A stretch of DNA of 64,000 bases from Xestospongia bergquistia. Lineage: Eukaryota; Porifera; Demospongiae; Haplosclerida; Petrosiidae. The stretch spans positions 18,070,446 to 18,134,445 of the forward strand of contig OZ014411.1 of NCBI GenBank assembly GCA_963965975.1. The letters run 5' to 3'. The notes beneath the pieces are model-generated. The model had not been told where the DNA came from. It ran no database searches and worked only from the letters and a program-made list of their open reading frames with translations. The translations under genes and the position numbers were made by a program. Below are positions 36,472 through 48,099 of the stretch, piece after piece; the first letter of the stretch is position 1; each line of letters begins with the position of its first letter.

Positions 36472-37508
36472 GATACCCATTAGCCGGAGAAGGTTATCCA
36501 AAAATTTAACCCCTCGTTTTCTCGGTTTCATGAGTGTTAATGTGTAGCTCACGTGAGTAATATACCACACATGAGGAACACTTAAGAGGCTTAGGGATGT
36601 TAAGGATCTGTCAAGAAGATAAAGAACCTGTTGTAAGCAAGGGAACAAAAGATAATGAAAAAGAGTCTTATGCCATGGATTTGTATATACTTGAGAGGAT
36701 ATAACAACACTAATCATACGTAAGAAAGAAATATTATACACTTTAAAATCATTTTGTTTCTTTGATGTTACAAAAATGACATATATAATTAGCTGGTATA
36801 GTAGTTAGTTGTGGTTGTATGCAATAGAGATGTAACCATACTATGTATATGTCACATTGTATTCATTCAACAATATCAACAGTAGTTTTGTCATCTTTCA
36901 AACAGCTACCACAGAATTTATGTCAGCACTCTCAATGTCTTTTCAATTTTAATTTATTTCAACAGTAGGCCTCGACAGAGTTGGAGTAGAACTGTACCTT
37001 CTCTTTTTGTAGGAAAATAGTTTGATGTTCACAGTTTTGATTTGGCGACGTAGCTTTTTCAGGGCTTTTTTGGTTTATAAGAGTTATTACAGAGATTGCA
37101 GCTTCAATGTGTCTGTTAGCAGTCTGAATAGCATCTATATTTTGACAGTTATTTACTAGTACTTCGAATTTTTGAAGGTTTGTGTCAAAGATGTGTCGGG
37201 TTTCTTGTTAGATAACAGGTAACTGGTAAAGTAGTAGTAGATATAGTTAGCAGAGTAGGATATTCTGAAATACTATTTGTGTTCTTTTGCATATATTTCA
37301 TATGTGCAAGGTGAATATGTGTACATGCTGTTACATGTAAGAGAGAATCTAAGCAAGTGCGAGTGTAGTTATGGGGACAAATTTTACAGTCTGTACACCG
37401 AAGCTTACATCCACAATTTTTTGGAGCTTTCTCAACCACATAATTTGTGTCAGATGATTGTGATTGTAATTTCCATTTTGTATTTTCTATTTGTGCAGCA
37501 GAAGACAA

Positions 37509-37690
37509 CTTTAACAAAAGAGCTCTCTTGTGGCGTTTGTTTATTCTATGTGATTTTTTTCCCATTTCTTGCTTACAAAAATGTTCGAATGCCTTACTTT
37601 AACAAAAGAGCTCTCTTGTGGCATTTGTTTACCTCACATATTCTGTGTGATTTTTTCCCATTTCTTGCTTACGAAAACATTGAAATGCTT
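37509..37690. repeat. 88-bp tandem duplication
   Basis: A unit beginning CTTTAACAAAAGAGCTCTCT at 37509 recurs at 37597. The second copy has a small insertion (ACCTCACAT). It lies inside MULE copy 3, in the spacer between its SWIM part and the upstream helical part. Confidence 0.8.
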
Positions 37691-38519
37691 CATCTCTTGC
37701 TACTCTTAATAAAGTATTAAATAAATAGTCAATTCTTCTATTTTGTTTGTGGTTTAAGTACAACATGTTTACGACTCTATGAAATGATTCAAGGTATATG
37801 TTAGTGTTGATTGTCATTTGAGTGTAGTAACACATTCCCAATTGTGATAACCATGAGCAGTAATTTGAAGGAAAGTAGGCAAAAAGTGAGTGTGCTCTGT
37901 TTGTAGGTATGAGAGAAAAGTGTGCAATATAACTCTTAACTTCAGCTTAGTTTCTTTAACTGAGTAAAATACTTAGTTGATGTTATATTTTTGTTTGATC
38001 TTCTTTGTCTCTCACAGTTTCAGCTAAAGCTTTTCTCCATGTTCTATCTATGTGCCTGGCACAAATGATTTTCCTTGTATCTCCTTCACCAAACACTGCT
38101 TTCCATGCATTAAAGTAATTGTCAGCATCATCTGAAATGAACCATGATGGAGAATCACACCACTAATACCTTTAATGGGTGCAAAGAAAGGTATCAAGGA
38201 TATTGCATCTTCTCTGTTAGAAAGCATCGAAGCTACTGGTATTCCTTCCACGTATTCATCAATCACAACCAGAGTTATTAGATTAAAATGGTACATGTTA
38301 GTACCATGTGTGGTATCTATGCATACTGTGTCATGACCAAAAGCCTTTAGCGTGTCCATCTGAAATTCTGTTTGAATACACAATAGAAATCATCATCTGG
38401 CAAATTATCAGGTCGTGATCTGCCTTGCTCTTTATAAATTAAAATGGGGTTGTAAGGAAGTGCTTGCATTTCATATCTAATAACCAGGTGTTGACTATAA
38501 TTAAATCATTTGCATGATG

Positions 38520-39171
38520 ATTATACTCTGTCTGAGTTGAGAAGAGCCACCCAAACATGTGAATAACTTTACTGTTTCACGTGCCACAAGAAAGTACCAA
38601 ACTATAAAACTCCATACATTTTCAATGGCATACCTTTGACATATTTCAAATTTTGCACCTTTGAGTATTTAATAAATAGCAATGCTCACCTTGACATCTG
38701 TCACGTGAAAATTCTAAATGTTAGATTATAACATTTATTATTATTAAAATAATAAGCAGGTATTGATTGAAGGCAACAACCAAAGCTCTGAAAAAACGTT
38801 TTAACAATGAAGGAAGACTGACAATGCCTGATAGAGGTAGTTTTACGATCAAAATCATCAACTAACAAGTGTTGTCTCAGAGATGTTGAGTCTGTTTACG
38901 CCTGCTGAGTTCTTTGAATAGTCATAGACACTCACAACATCCTCTTTTGTATGTGATGTCACTCATCTCAGTCTCTTTCTTTTAGGCATCTTCACAAACA
39001 TGAGAGAAAACGTGGTGTGTTTGCATGATATGCACACAAACAAATAAATAAACTTAAAATGTACTTCAGTGCTAATTGCATTTAATAGGACAGGAAATAC
39101 TTCACCTTACATCCATGCATAAAACACTTTTTGTCAATAAAGGGCTCTTCTCAACTCAGACAGAGTATAAT
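38520..39171. mobile_element. 652-bp MITE with perfect 29-bp TIRs
   Basis: 38520-38548 and 39143-39171 are exact inverted copies (29 of 29; core TCTGTCTGAGTTGAGAAG). The interior has no ORF or domain. MULE similarity resumes on both sides (YNIEV upstream, NHHANDLIIVNTWLLDMK downstream in minus-strand reading), so the MITE landed in MULE copy 3. Flanks are TA-rich, so the target duplication is ambiguous (perhaps TA). Confidence 0.85.
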
Positions 39172-40039
39172 ACCTCGATGTTGTATTAAGTTTTTATGTT
39201 GTGGATGTCCTGTCTGGTAATTAAGTGTTCTCATTTGATATTGTTGTATACTGACTCACGAATATTACCTAAAATATGTTCCATACTCACTCCCTCTTTA
39301 AGCTTTTAGCAATACATGTCAAATCATCAAAGGTATTCATAGATAAGCTGTGATTATAGTGTGTAGGGCAATAGGAACAATGAATTTGTGTGTGTTGATA
39401 TCCTGTACTGCTGATATAAGCTGAGCATCGAGATCCTATTTTTGATGTTCCTTGTGTTTTTAATTGATGTTTTCCGGTTCTCTCAGATTTGTATGCACCT
39501 GCCTGTTACAGTAACACTAAAACACTTTCATTCCATTGGAGACTTGTGGTGAACATTTAAGAACAAATAAGGAACATGTAGTTGTTTCAAACTCTTCCTT
39601 CTTTTCATAATATTCTTCTAATGTATCAAAACTTATCTCCTTTTCTTCTGTAGACATCTGATGGTTTGATTGAAGATGTAGGAGTAATTTTAGAAGACTT
39701 GCCACTATTTGGTAAAAGATATTAATTAATAAATGTAATAAATAACATATGTTATCACAAACCTGCTACATAGAGTACATGTAACTAGACCATTTTCTAC
39801 ATCATTATGTGCAGTTCTCATGTGTTTTGAGAGACTACTTCGAAATGACAAACCCCTTTCACTGTTTGTACATGTGTTTTTCACTAGTTGACTTAAATAG
39901 AGTTGCTGGAAGTTTTGTAACTATTAACAAATCAATGAACAATAATGTGTACTTTGCATTCAGTATTACCTGCAGAGTTTGTGTGAGCTTCTATATTACT
40001 TTTTGTCTTATTGGACGTAGTGTGAAATGATGCTGCATT

Positions 40040-41320
40040 CTTCAGAAAGTCAGTGTCGAAGGCATCAGATTTAAACTTTTTATTCTTTTTCAAAGAAGGA
40101 GAGGTTTTAGATGTTAAGGATGGATTAGCCCCCTCAGATTTACTAATTAGTTGACTGTATAGGCTTTTAGCATCTTCAGGTTCTAGAAAGACAGGTTGGT
40201 AATTAATTCCACTTAAAGGAATTGGTGAGTGTAGTAGTGATGTTCTAACATTATATTCTCTGCAATTTACAGTTGAAAATGGATGAAACTATTCATCATG
40301 AAGAATCAGATTTTTATAATTTTTGCACAGTGACCATACTTAAATTTTCTTTAACTATAGAAACATATGGGACTGTTAAGGAAAATATAATAGAAGAAAT
40401 TTTGTGTGTACAACTGTTGTGTATGTATCAAAGACACAGCAATAAGCAAATTGTATGACAAACATATCACACAGTCTAAACCATTAGTTTGGAGAAGTTG
40501 ATCCTATAATCAAACTGTCATAATACATACTGTTCTGTGTATGTACTTCCACTGATCACAGTTAGGTACTAGTGTGTTAGGTACTAATGTGCATCATTGT
40601 TTCAAAAATAACCTGATTTGAATTTGAAAGAATGTTCTTGTAGTTAGGACTATAGTACTTCAATTTGGCCCAATAACTTTACACGAATACTTTGTATGAA
40701 TCATAATATTCTGCTTGTCTCTGGTTGAAGTCTAAAAATTGTTTTATGTACGTAATATAATAATATGTAACTGATTTGTACTAGTAGTGTCCAATGACAT
40801 CCAGCATGGTTAATAATTCACAATAGTAGATCTTGTTCTGTGAGGTTGACCTATGTACCAGTAAATGGCACTTTGACTTATATATTGTCTGAATTATCTA
40901 ACTCATCCAAAAAAGTCCTGAAGGTGTATTTCTTATTACCCTGTTCAACATAATATTGAGCAACATTCTTAATATTATTACTAACATGTATTTTCAATTC
41001 AAGCACACTACTTGTCTGTGTCTTACTGTTGCTGTAATTACATTTTTTACATGTCACTGTGATAACAAGAGTCGGATAGCTCTTTCTATCACAGTGACAT
41101 GTAACAAATGTCAAATATTACTGAATTGTAAACTGTTTCCATCCACTCATAAATTTTTTGTTCTACTAGTTGTTTTGTCCCGTAGTCAATAATAAACATT
41201 TTAAAATATGTAAAAGGCCTTACCTTGTATCAAATATTTCATTTAAATTATTAACTAGTTGATACTCATGAGCATCTTGGTATCTACCAGGAACAAATGA
41301 TTCATGCATATCTGTTTGCA
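40040..41320 (-). pseudogene. Possible ubiquitin-specific protease (USP) fragment
   Basis: Minus-strand pieces: SFVPGRYQDAHEYQLVNNL followed by NEIFDTR with a GTAAGG donor (about 41223-41310), resembling the QQDAHEF box of USP deubiquitinases; VTCKKCNYSNSKTQTSSVLE (about 40995-41055), resembling a USP zinc-ribbon half; and a Ser/Lys-rich piece FLEPEDAKSLYSQLISKSEG (about 40125-40185). The catalytic Cys box and the C-terminal His box were not found. A hairpin at 41047-41104 overlaps the zinc-ribbon part. Chance similarity or a decayed gene copy are both possible. Confidence 0.33.
41047..41104. repeat. Hairpin with 17-bp perfect arms
   Basis: TTACATGTCACTGTGAT (41047-41063) and its exact inverse (41088-41104) with a 24-base loop. 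Confidence 0.8.
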
Positions 41321-41640
41321 ATAATAACTCTTATATTTATTATATTTTTTCTCTTTTACTTGATAGAGTTTGAACAAGAGATTCTAATGGAAGTGTTGTT
41401 GTACCACTGAAATACCTGTACATGTTGTATAGGTTTCATAATACCTTCAATAAACATACTCCTGTGTGACAGCATATTTTTTTTTAATTTTAATTTTTTA
41501 ACTTTAAATTTACAATATATCATTATACCTGATTTTGTACATTCACAACATATATGTTTGCTGGTTGAACAGCACATTACTTGTTGGCATTGACTTTTTT
41601 GTTTCCCTTATTAAATTGTTCATTAGTGATCTGATAATAC

Positions 41641-41661
41641 AGACCACCTGGTAGGTGGTCT
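41641..41661. repeat. Small hairpin
   Basis: Arms AGACCACC and GGTGGTCT with a 5-base loop, in a stretch without a recognised gene. Confidence 0.6.
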
Positions 41662-41937
41662 AACAGAAGTCATTGTGTTGTTATTTTGAATGCAGAGAAA
41701 AGTAATTGAAGCAGATCTGGAATCTTTGAGTCAGAGTCAGTTGACAGAGTCAACATTTCAACTAGCCCAATAAATGTAATTTAATTTATGACCTTGTGTT
41801 TCTTTTATTCTAATAATGAAACTGTCATCCTTCTCGTTCTTTGAAAAAAATCCAGCAAGCTGTAGCAAAACTACGTCTAGTGAACAAAGGACACACTAGT
41901 TAAATGTTCAGACAAAAGTATAGAACAAAAGTATAGA

Positions 41938-41974
41938 ATTTGTTAATCCTGTCAGATTGACAGGATTAACAAAT
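41938..41974. repeat. Near-perfect palindrome, 17-bp arms, 3-base loop
   Basis: ATTTGTTAATCCTGTCA (41938-41954), GAT, then the exact inverse (41958-41974). Directly upstream, AAAAGTATAGAAC is duplicated in tandem. No coding sequence overlaps. Confidence 0.85.
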
Positions 41975-42758
41975 GTTTTAAAATTGTTGCACATTTGTGC
42001 AAAACTAATAATACTTTAAAATCACAGTCATGTATAATGGTGTAGTCAATAGTGATTTCAGTAAGCTTCCTCTTGAATAAGAGATGTTAAGATTGATTAG
42101 ACAGTTTTGTCAAAAAATTTTCTAAAATGGAGTCAAGAGAATTTCATTACCAGCAATATACTTCATACATTTTAAACTGTCATGTCATTCAAACAACTTC
42201 ATTTGTTATATATTTCAAGAGCAAGAATATCGTGTTGAACAATTTTTTTCTTCGTCCTCAACTAAATATTCTCAAGCTGTAATGAGAAAAGGCACAAAAT
42301 GTTTCATCCCAGCCCTCCATATCATCAAGAAGTGATGACATTATTGATGAAGAGTCTGATCTATAAATTGTAGAGACAGAAGATACCTTTCTTACACATA
42401 AACTTGTGGAAATCATTAGACCTCTTGAGTCACTGTTGTCATTCAAAGGAACATTGCTTCCTTCGACATTAACTTGAACAAATCATTAGACCTCCCTTGT
42501 CTTTGTTGTTATTCAAAGGAATGTTTGACATTGACAAATAATGTGCATTTGTAGACTCTTTTTAATTTTTCAATAATTGTGACTCCTCAGACCAAATGTA
42601 TTGAAGTGTGCATAAATTATACATAGTGGTTGCAGGACCAGACAATGACTGGGTTGACTGGACCAAGCAATTCTAAATAATGCCCTGAACACATGTTATT
42701 TCATTATAACTTACATAATAATGAGTGGTTGTTACTACAATATTAACTTCAAGTCATT
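41975..42758. other. Unassigned stretch before hAT copy 2
   Basis: No domain recognised. AAATCATTAGACCTC and GTTATTCAAAGGAA-type motifs recur near 42410-42460 and 42480-42525, suggesting a local imperfect duplication of about 70 bases. Confidence 0.35.
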
Positions 42759-44175
42759 ATGGCTAAACGTCAGGCTTCATTACTCTCTTTTATCAACAAG
42801 ACCATGCTGACTACCAAGATGCTGAGGATAAAAGATTCCCAAGAGGAAGATGCTCATAGTAAGAATAACTTGTAAAAACAAGCCTGCAGCATGTTGTATC
42901 TATGCCATTGTATGGATGATGTCACTGTCACAATGATAGCTGCTGAAAAATCATAAAGTACATGTTTCCATGTCTAAAATTTGCTGTGATTTAATGACTT
43001 CATTTCAGTTTATCTACTCCTGTAGTAGATGATAGGCATGTTGAAAATATTGAGAGTGGATCATCAAATAAAGTTCCTATAGCACTTCATTCTACTGGTC
43101 TTTCCAGTGATATAGCAAAGGATAAAAGTAGCAGACCAGTTCAGCTTGAAGGCATTATCTTTCTTTCTAAGATGTTTGGGACAGTTAAAAGGTCTTTCCA
43201 ATCAAGCTGTTATCAAATATTTCCTTGGACCAAGTATTCAGTAGAGAGAGGTTGCATATTCTGTTTTTCTTGCCCTTATTTGGAGTTAATGCCAATAAAT
43301 GTCTAACATACAGTGGTTTCTGTGATTGGAAACAACCTAAATGAAAAGGAGGAGCTCTCACATACCATGAAAGTTGTGCAAAGCATAAAGACGCAACTCT
43401 TTTGTGGAAGCAGTATCAGTCTACTGTAGTCAGTGATACATCAGTTGCACTTCAGATAGAGAGAGGGAGAATTAAAACAGTAACAGAGATTCGGAGATAT
43501 GTGAAGAGCTTAATGGAGTCCTTGTTATATTGTTCTGAACAAGGCGAGGCCATTGTGAAGCTGACCTGTAAGATGTGTCATTTAACGTTGAAAATTTTCA
43601 ATCTTTGTTGTTGCTTCAAGCTCGACATGATAATGTTGTTAGAGAGCGAATGCTATGTGGTTCGAAGAAAGCCTCCTGGCTTGGACATGATCTTCAGAAT
43701 AACTTGATATCTACAATGGCAGAGTGGGTGCTGAAGACCATTATATCAGAAGTCAAAACAGCTTGCTATTACACTCTCATTCTTGACGAAACTAAAGATG
43801 TCAGCAAGCAGAAGCAACTCTCTCTGGTGTTGCGATACATGTATGAAGGAGTTGTACATGAAAGATTCGTCTCATACACCCATTGTGAACAGCTTCATGC
43901 TTCTGCACTTATCTTTCAAGTACTTGATGTTTTCCAAATTAACATTAAGAATTGTATAAGTCAATGTTACAACGGTGCTTCTGTGATGAGTGGGGCTTAT
44001 AGTGGTGTGAGTGCAAGAATCCTGGAAGAAAACAAAAGAGCAATATGCATTCACTGTCATGCTCGTCAATAGAATCTGATTTCAATTCCTTGAAAGCGTG
44101 TAATGTGTTCATGTCCATTCCTCACACTCTGTTTATTAAGAGCTTGGTTATACTAGAGAAATATGACTTGTAAAG
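42759..44175 (+). pseudogene. hAT transposase copy 2 (TTF/DUF4371 type), truncated
   Basis: Starts MAKRQASLLSFINK at 42759. A leader region near 43020-43200 precedes FPWTKYSVERGCIFCFSCP (about 43220-43280), the TTF-type zinc segment. The DUF4371 part (43575-44072) reads SFNVENFQSLLLLQARHDN, LILDETKDVSKQKQLSL (catalytic Asp, about 43780-43830) and NCISQCYNGASVMSG (about 43950-43995). A frameshift at about 44070 leads to KACNVFMSIPHTLFIKSL, after which the gypsy-2 LTR begins. The C-terminal half and dimerisation region are missing. Confidence 0.75.
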
Positions 44176-44192
44176 ATCAGCAATACAAGTGT

Positions 44193-44356
44193 AATATGTG
44201 TTTTCTCCAAAGATAATATTCATCGACTAGTGAAACAATGAGTTAACTGAATAGCACATGTGCGTCATACATATATATATAACACAATAGAATGTTCTAG
44301 AAGTTATGTGTCCAAACCACAATAATAAACATGTGCTACATTAAAGCACAATACAT
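44193..44356 (-). repeat. gypsy-2 3' LTR
   Basis: About 164 bases, clearly related to 47751-47919 but with many substitutions and small indels. On the minus strand it begins ATGTATTGTG. Shared blocks include CTAGTGAAACAATGAGTTA and AGAATGTTCTAGAAGTT. Confidence 0.75.
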
Positions 44357-44449
44357 ACTTAATACTCCTCTCTCAGTTCAGTCACCAATATCAACTCGGT
44401 CACCAATATCAAACTCTTCCACTCGAGCATGTTATCATAACAGCCTTTT

Positions 44450-47130
44450 ATGGCGCTGATGCTGTTTCTTGATGCACTGATGTGCAAGTTCTACTCCTTG
44501 CGTTGGTGATTGACAACGTACAAATGCAGGATAACAGGTATGGATTCGGAATTAGAGAATGTTCCAGAAACACATCAATGGGCAAACATGGTGAACGACT
44601 GAAATTCACGTGATAGGGGTAAAACCCGTTGATTCATGTATAGAGGAGCGATATACAAATAAGGCTTTTGGAAGGTGACAGTCCCAATTTTTCTGATTGT
44701 CCTGGGTCATCTTAGCCAAGATAGCTTCAACAGTCCGATTAAAGCATTCCACCTGGCTGTTACATTGTGGATGATAGGCTGACGTGCGAATTATCTCTAT
44801 TAAGAAGGGACACTATAGCGACATATCACTTCATCAACTAATACAGTGGGTAGGGTTGTCGATAGCGTGTTCTGAAGGGGAAAAGCTTCCACCCATTTTG
44901 TGAAGATATCCGTTACCACAAGAATATATCCATTACCCTTTTCATTTGTAGGAAGTGGCCTCATAATGTCCCATGAGAGGAGTTCAAAGAGATAAGATGC
45001 CTGAACAGTTCGAAGTGGTGGTTGTGGCTTGATTGCTTGGGGGTTCCTTTGTTGACATTCTTGACAATTAAGCACCCATTGAACAATGTTAGTTTCGTAC
45101 CCCGGCCAGTAGAAACGCATCTCAACACTGTGAGTGGTTCCCTGCTTATACTGAAACTGGAAGTCAAAATGTAGGAAAAAAGACGATCGGGTGAGACAAC
45201 CACCGAAATCATTGAGGTTTTTTAGAGAGGTTAAAGGGTTATGACCAGTAATGAGAGTAAAGGAGTGTCCATACAAGTATGGGTAAAAGTCCTTAATTGC
45301 TGAAACAGGTGCCAAGGCTTCTCATTCAATTGTTGAGTACTTCCGCTAATCTGGTTTAACCTGACGGCTCCAGTAAGCTATGACACATTCTGTGCCATCT
45401 TGAATTTTGCCCAAAACAAAACCCACTGCCACATCTGAGGCATCTGTATAGAGAATGAATGGATTGTTGAAATTTGAAAGGGCAAGGAGGGGGGTTTGAC
45501 AAGATGAGTCTTCAGAGTTTTGAATGCTTCACTGCACCTCTCATCCCAAGAAAAATGTTTCTGTTTCCCTCTGAGGAACTTATGGAGAGGTTCAGCAATG
45601 GTGGCATATTGCTTAACAAAATGACGATAGTAGTTAGCAAGGCCAAGGAACTGTTTCAATTGTTTGGTATCTTTAGGGGTAGGGTACTCAGCTACTGCTG
45701 CTGTTTTGGATGAATCTGGACGAATACCATTGCCAGAAATAATGTGTTCAAGATAAGTCGCTTGTTCCATTGCAAAGAGACACTTAATAGGCTTTAATTA
45801 ATTTTTAGTCCAGCCTCTCAGAGACACTGTAATACTGAGGTAGGGTGCACTAGTTGATCCTCAAATGAGGAGCTGAATATGATAATATCAATATATATAA
45901 GGCAGTGTTCACCTGAGAGGCAAGCGAGGACACCATGAGCCGCTGAAAAGGTGCTGGGGCATTGGTGACACCAAGGGCATGACATTAAACTCAAGGTGTC
46001 TCTGGGGTGTGGAGAATGCTGTCTTCTCTTTGTCGGCTTCCGCCACTTCAAACTGCCAATAACCAGAGGCCAATTCTAGGTTAGTAAATAGAGACCAGTC
46101 ACTCAGGGAATCTAAAGTGGCATCGATTCTAGGTAGTGGATAAGCATCATGATGCGTCACACTATTCAACTTACAATAATCAACACAGAAATGCCAGGAG
46201 TTGTCTTTTTTTCTGACCATAATCAGCAGTGAAGACCATTGACTGTTACTAGGGCGTATCACACCCTCATCCAGCATTTTTTTGACTTCCTTTTGGACAG
46301 TGTCCTTTAGGACAACTGATAAGCGGAACATTGGTTGATGAATTGGAGGACCAGTAGTTTTCACTGCATGCTTAATGACAGAGGATGTCCTAGGGCTTCA
46401 CCAGTTGTAGCAAAAACATCTCAAAATGTACATAGAATGTCACACAGTCTTTGCTTATCCTGGGTAGATAGGTTGGAAGAGGATAAATCAACATCAACAA
46501 TAGGAAACAATATGTGCTCTGTTTGGGTGTCGTGGTTACTGTCAACAAAAAACACCTCATGTATTGGTATAAATTCACCCAGTGGAGCACCTCTAGACAG
46601 GGTAATATTCCTAGGACTTATGTTCATGACTTGGACAATGACACGATTCCCATTATCCACTTTACTGAGGCTACTAGCAATCATGATATGTTTGAGTGTA
46701 TAGGGGGTCTGAGTAGGTTCAATTAGTCCTTCTATTGGGATGGATGGATTGAGAGCAGTGTGCAGACATGCTTTAATTAACTGAACTGAACTACTTTGGA
46801 TTTCCACAGTTTCCAAAACAATGACTGGCTGTTTTACTCAAGTGTTGCGGTTGATTGTGTTCTTTTGTTAGTTTACTGATAGTGGAGCTAAAAGGATTTC
46901 TTCTGTATCAAGTGTGAGGCATCCTTTCACAAGGCATCCTTTCACACAATCAACAGTTGCACCATTTCCAATGAGAAAATCAACACCCAAAAGGCAGTCA
47001 ACAGTAATGCTACGAACAATTGTGAACTTGTGCTTGAGTTTAATGTGTCCAACAGTGAGAGGCAGGTCAGCCTTAACAACAATGTCAAGCGAGTGTCCAC
47101 TGGCTGATATAGCTGTTATATCCAAAGAGT
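44450..47130 (-). pseudogene. pol: gypsy-2 pol, broken
   Basis: Protease-like part (DCLLGVDFLIGNGATVD, about 46950-47010); reverse transcriptase in pieces (MLDEGVIRPSNSQWSS, about 46230-46285; YCKLNSVTHHDAYPLPRID, about 46120-46180; a mutated YxDD box as LIYIDIIIFSSS, about 45870-45905); EYPTPKDTKQLKQFLGLANY (about 45630-45690); then a frame at 44800-45315 that joins a short RNase H piece (GHSFTLITGHNPLTSL) to the integrase zinc finger (FYWPGYETNIVQW, CQECQQRN) and core (VVTDIFTKWVEAFPL). The join implies an internal deletion. Integrase C-terminal pieces run to about 44600. Confidence 0.8.
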
Positions 47131-47751
47131 AACAAATTGGTGTAGGGTTGTCTGTTGCACTTCATACTTTAGGTTCACTTGTGGGATCTTCTTATTCTCA
47201 ATAGCGTTGATAAGGTCTGTTTGATCCTCATCTATTGGGTGGAAAGTAAGGACTTGCTCTATTACTGTAGCATCCTTGATTGCTTGTTCAAGGGACTCAG
47301 GCTTCCTCCGCAAAGTAATGGATGGGCAGAGTCTAGTTACAAATCATTGGAGAAGAACTGCAGACGTCATGGTTTCTTAAGGATATGCTTGTTTGAACAA
47401 TTTAGTTAGTTCAATGGCAAAGTCTCCCGTACATTCACCGTCTTTTTGGTAGCAAGTGTTGAGTCCCATTGATACTGAGAACGGATCCTTCATGATTCCA
47501 GCCTTCTTTTGTAACACTGTTTTCAGTTTCTTCAGGTCACCTTTAGTTTCGTTGGTTAGTTAGTCTAGTAATCGATCATTTTGCCGAGAAGAAGAGTAGT
47601 GGAGGATGGAGAGTTGTTTTGCATTGTCCCACTCTTTGGCTTTAGTAACAAGTTCAAAACATGTCCAAGCTCTCAAAAAATCCTCAGGTACTGCATGGAT
47701 TTCAAGTAAGGGAACAGAATGTTGTTGGGCCGTAGTCACTCCTGACACCAA
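47116..47751 (-). pseudogene. gag: gypsy-2 gag remnant
   Basis: Short ORFs between the primer site and protease: VPLLEIHAVPEDFLRAWTCF (about 47660-47715), KEWDNAKQLSIL and, after shifts, KPESLEQAIKDATVIEQVLT (about 47250-47310). This fits the capsid and linker of Gag. No zinc knuckle was recognised. Confidence 0.55.
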
Positions 47752-47919
47752 TATAACTTTGGTGTTTCTCCAAAAATACTATTAATCAACTAGTGAAACA
47801 ATGAGTTATCTGAAAAACATACATGCGTCATAGATATATATATAATACAACAGAATGTTCTAGAAGTTCTGTGTCCAAACCACAATATTAAACATGTGCT
47901 ACATTCAACCACAATACAT
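47751..47919 (-). repeat. gypsy-2 5' LTR
   Basis: 169 bases, partner of 44193-44356. Followed on its inner side (minus-strand sense) by the candidate primer site. Confidence 0.75.
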
Positions 47920-48099
47920 CAACATCTTGTGCTACACAAGATGGTCTTGGAAAAGCATATGACTTTGTGCACGCTAAATTATCTGAAAATTATGAGAATA
48001 TTATCTGAAACTGAGTAAATAAAATAGGTAATTCATTTGACCATAAATACAAAAGTATATACTAACTGATAAATAGAAAGACACATGGTTGTAAATTAA

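Larger units (their letters stand above)
36960..39870 (-). pseudogene. MULE transposase, copy 3, interrupted by a MITE
   Basis: In protein order: C2H2-like finger (CTNSERGLSFRSSLSKHMRT, about 39790-39860), EEKEISFDTLEEYYEKKEEF (about 39590-39650), decayed middle, ALPYNPILIYKEQG (about 38420-38465), DDE core with IQTEFQMDTL and TVCIDTTHGTNMYHFNL (about 38285-38380), SNREDAISLIPFF, NTNIYLESFHRVVNMLYLNH (about 37740-37805), and the variant SWIM motif CGCKLRCTDCKICPHNYTRT (about 37340-37415) with CTHIHLAH. The part below 37185 is unassigned; a PHD finger was not found here. A 652-bp MITE splits the region between 38520 and 39171. Frameshifts throughout. Confidence 0.8.
44193..47919 (-). mobile_element. 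Older degraded Ty3/gypsy element, gypsy-2
   Basis: Flanked by two diverged LTRs. Minus-strand coding order is gag, protease, reverse transcriptase, RNase H, integrase. A primer-site candidate TGGTGTCAGGAGTGAC lies next to the 5' LTR (about 47735-47750). Diverged LTRs and frequent frameshifts indicate an old copy. The element sits against the broken end of hAT copy 2, so it may have inserted into or beside it. Confidence 0.8.

Noticed and set aside
37277-37720. Plus-strand ORF of 147 residues with hydrophobic segments
   Set aside because: It runs antisense to the SWIM part of MULE copy 3, and its length comes partly from the 88-bp duplication.
44450-47750. gypsy-2 as an endogenous virus with an envelope gene
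   Set aside because: No ORF follows integrase; the coding order ends at the 3' LTR.
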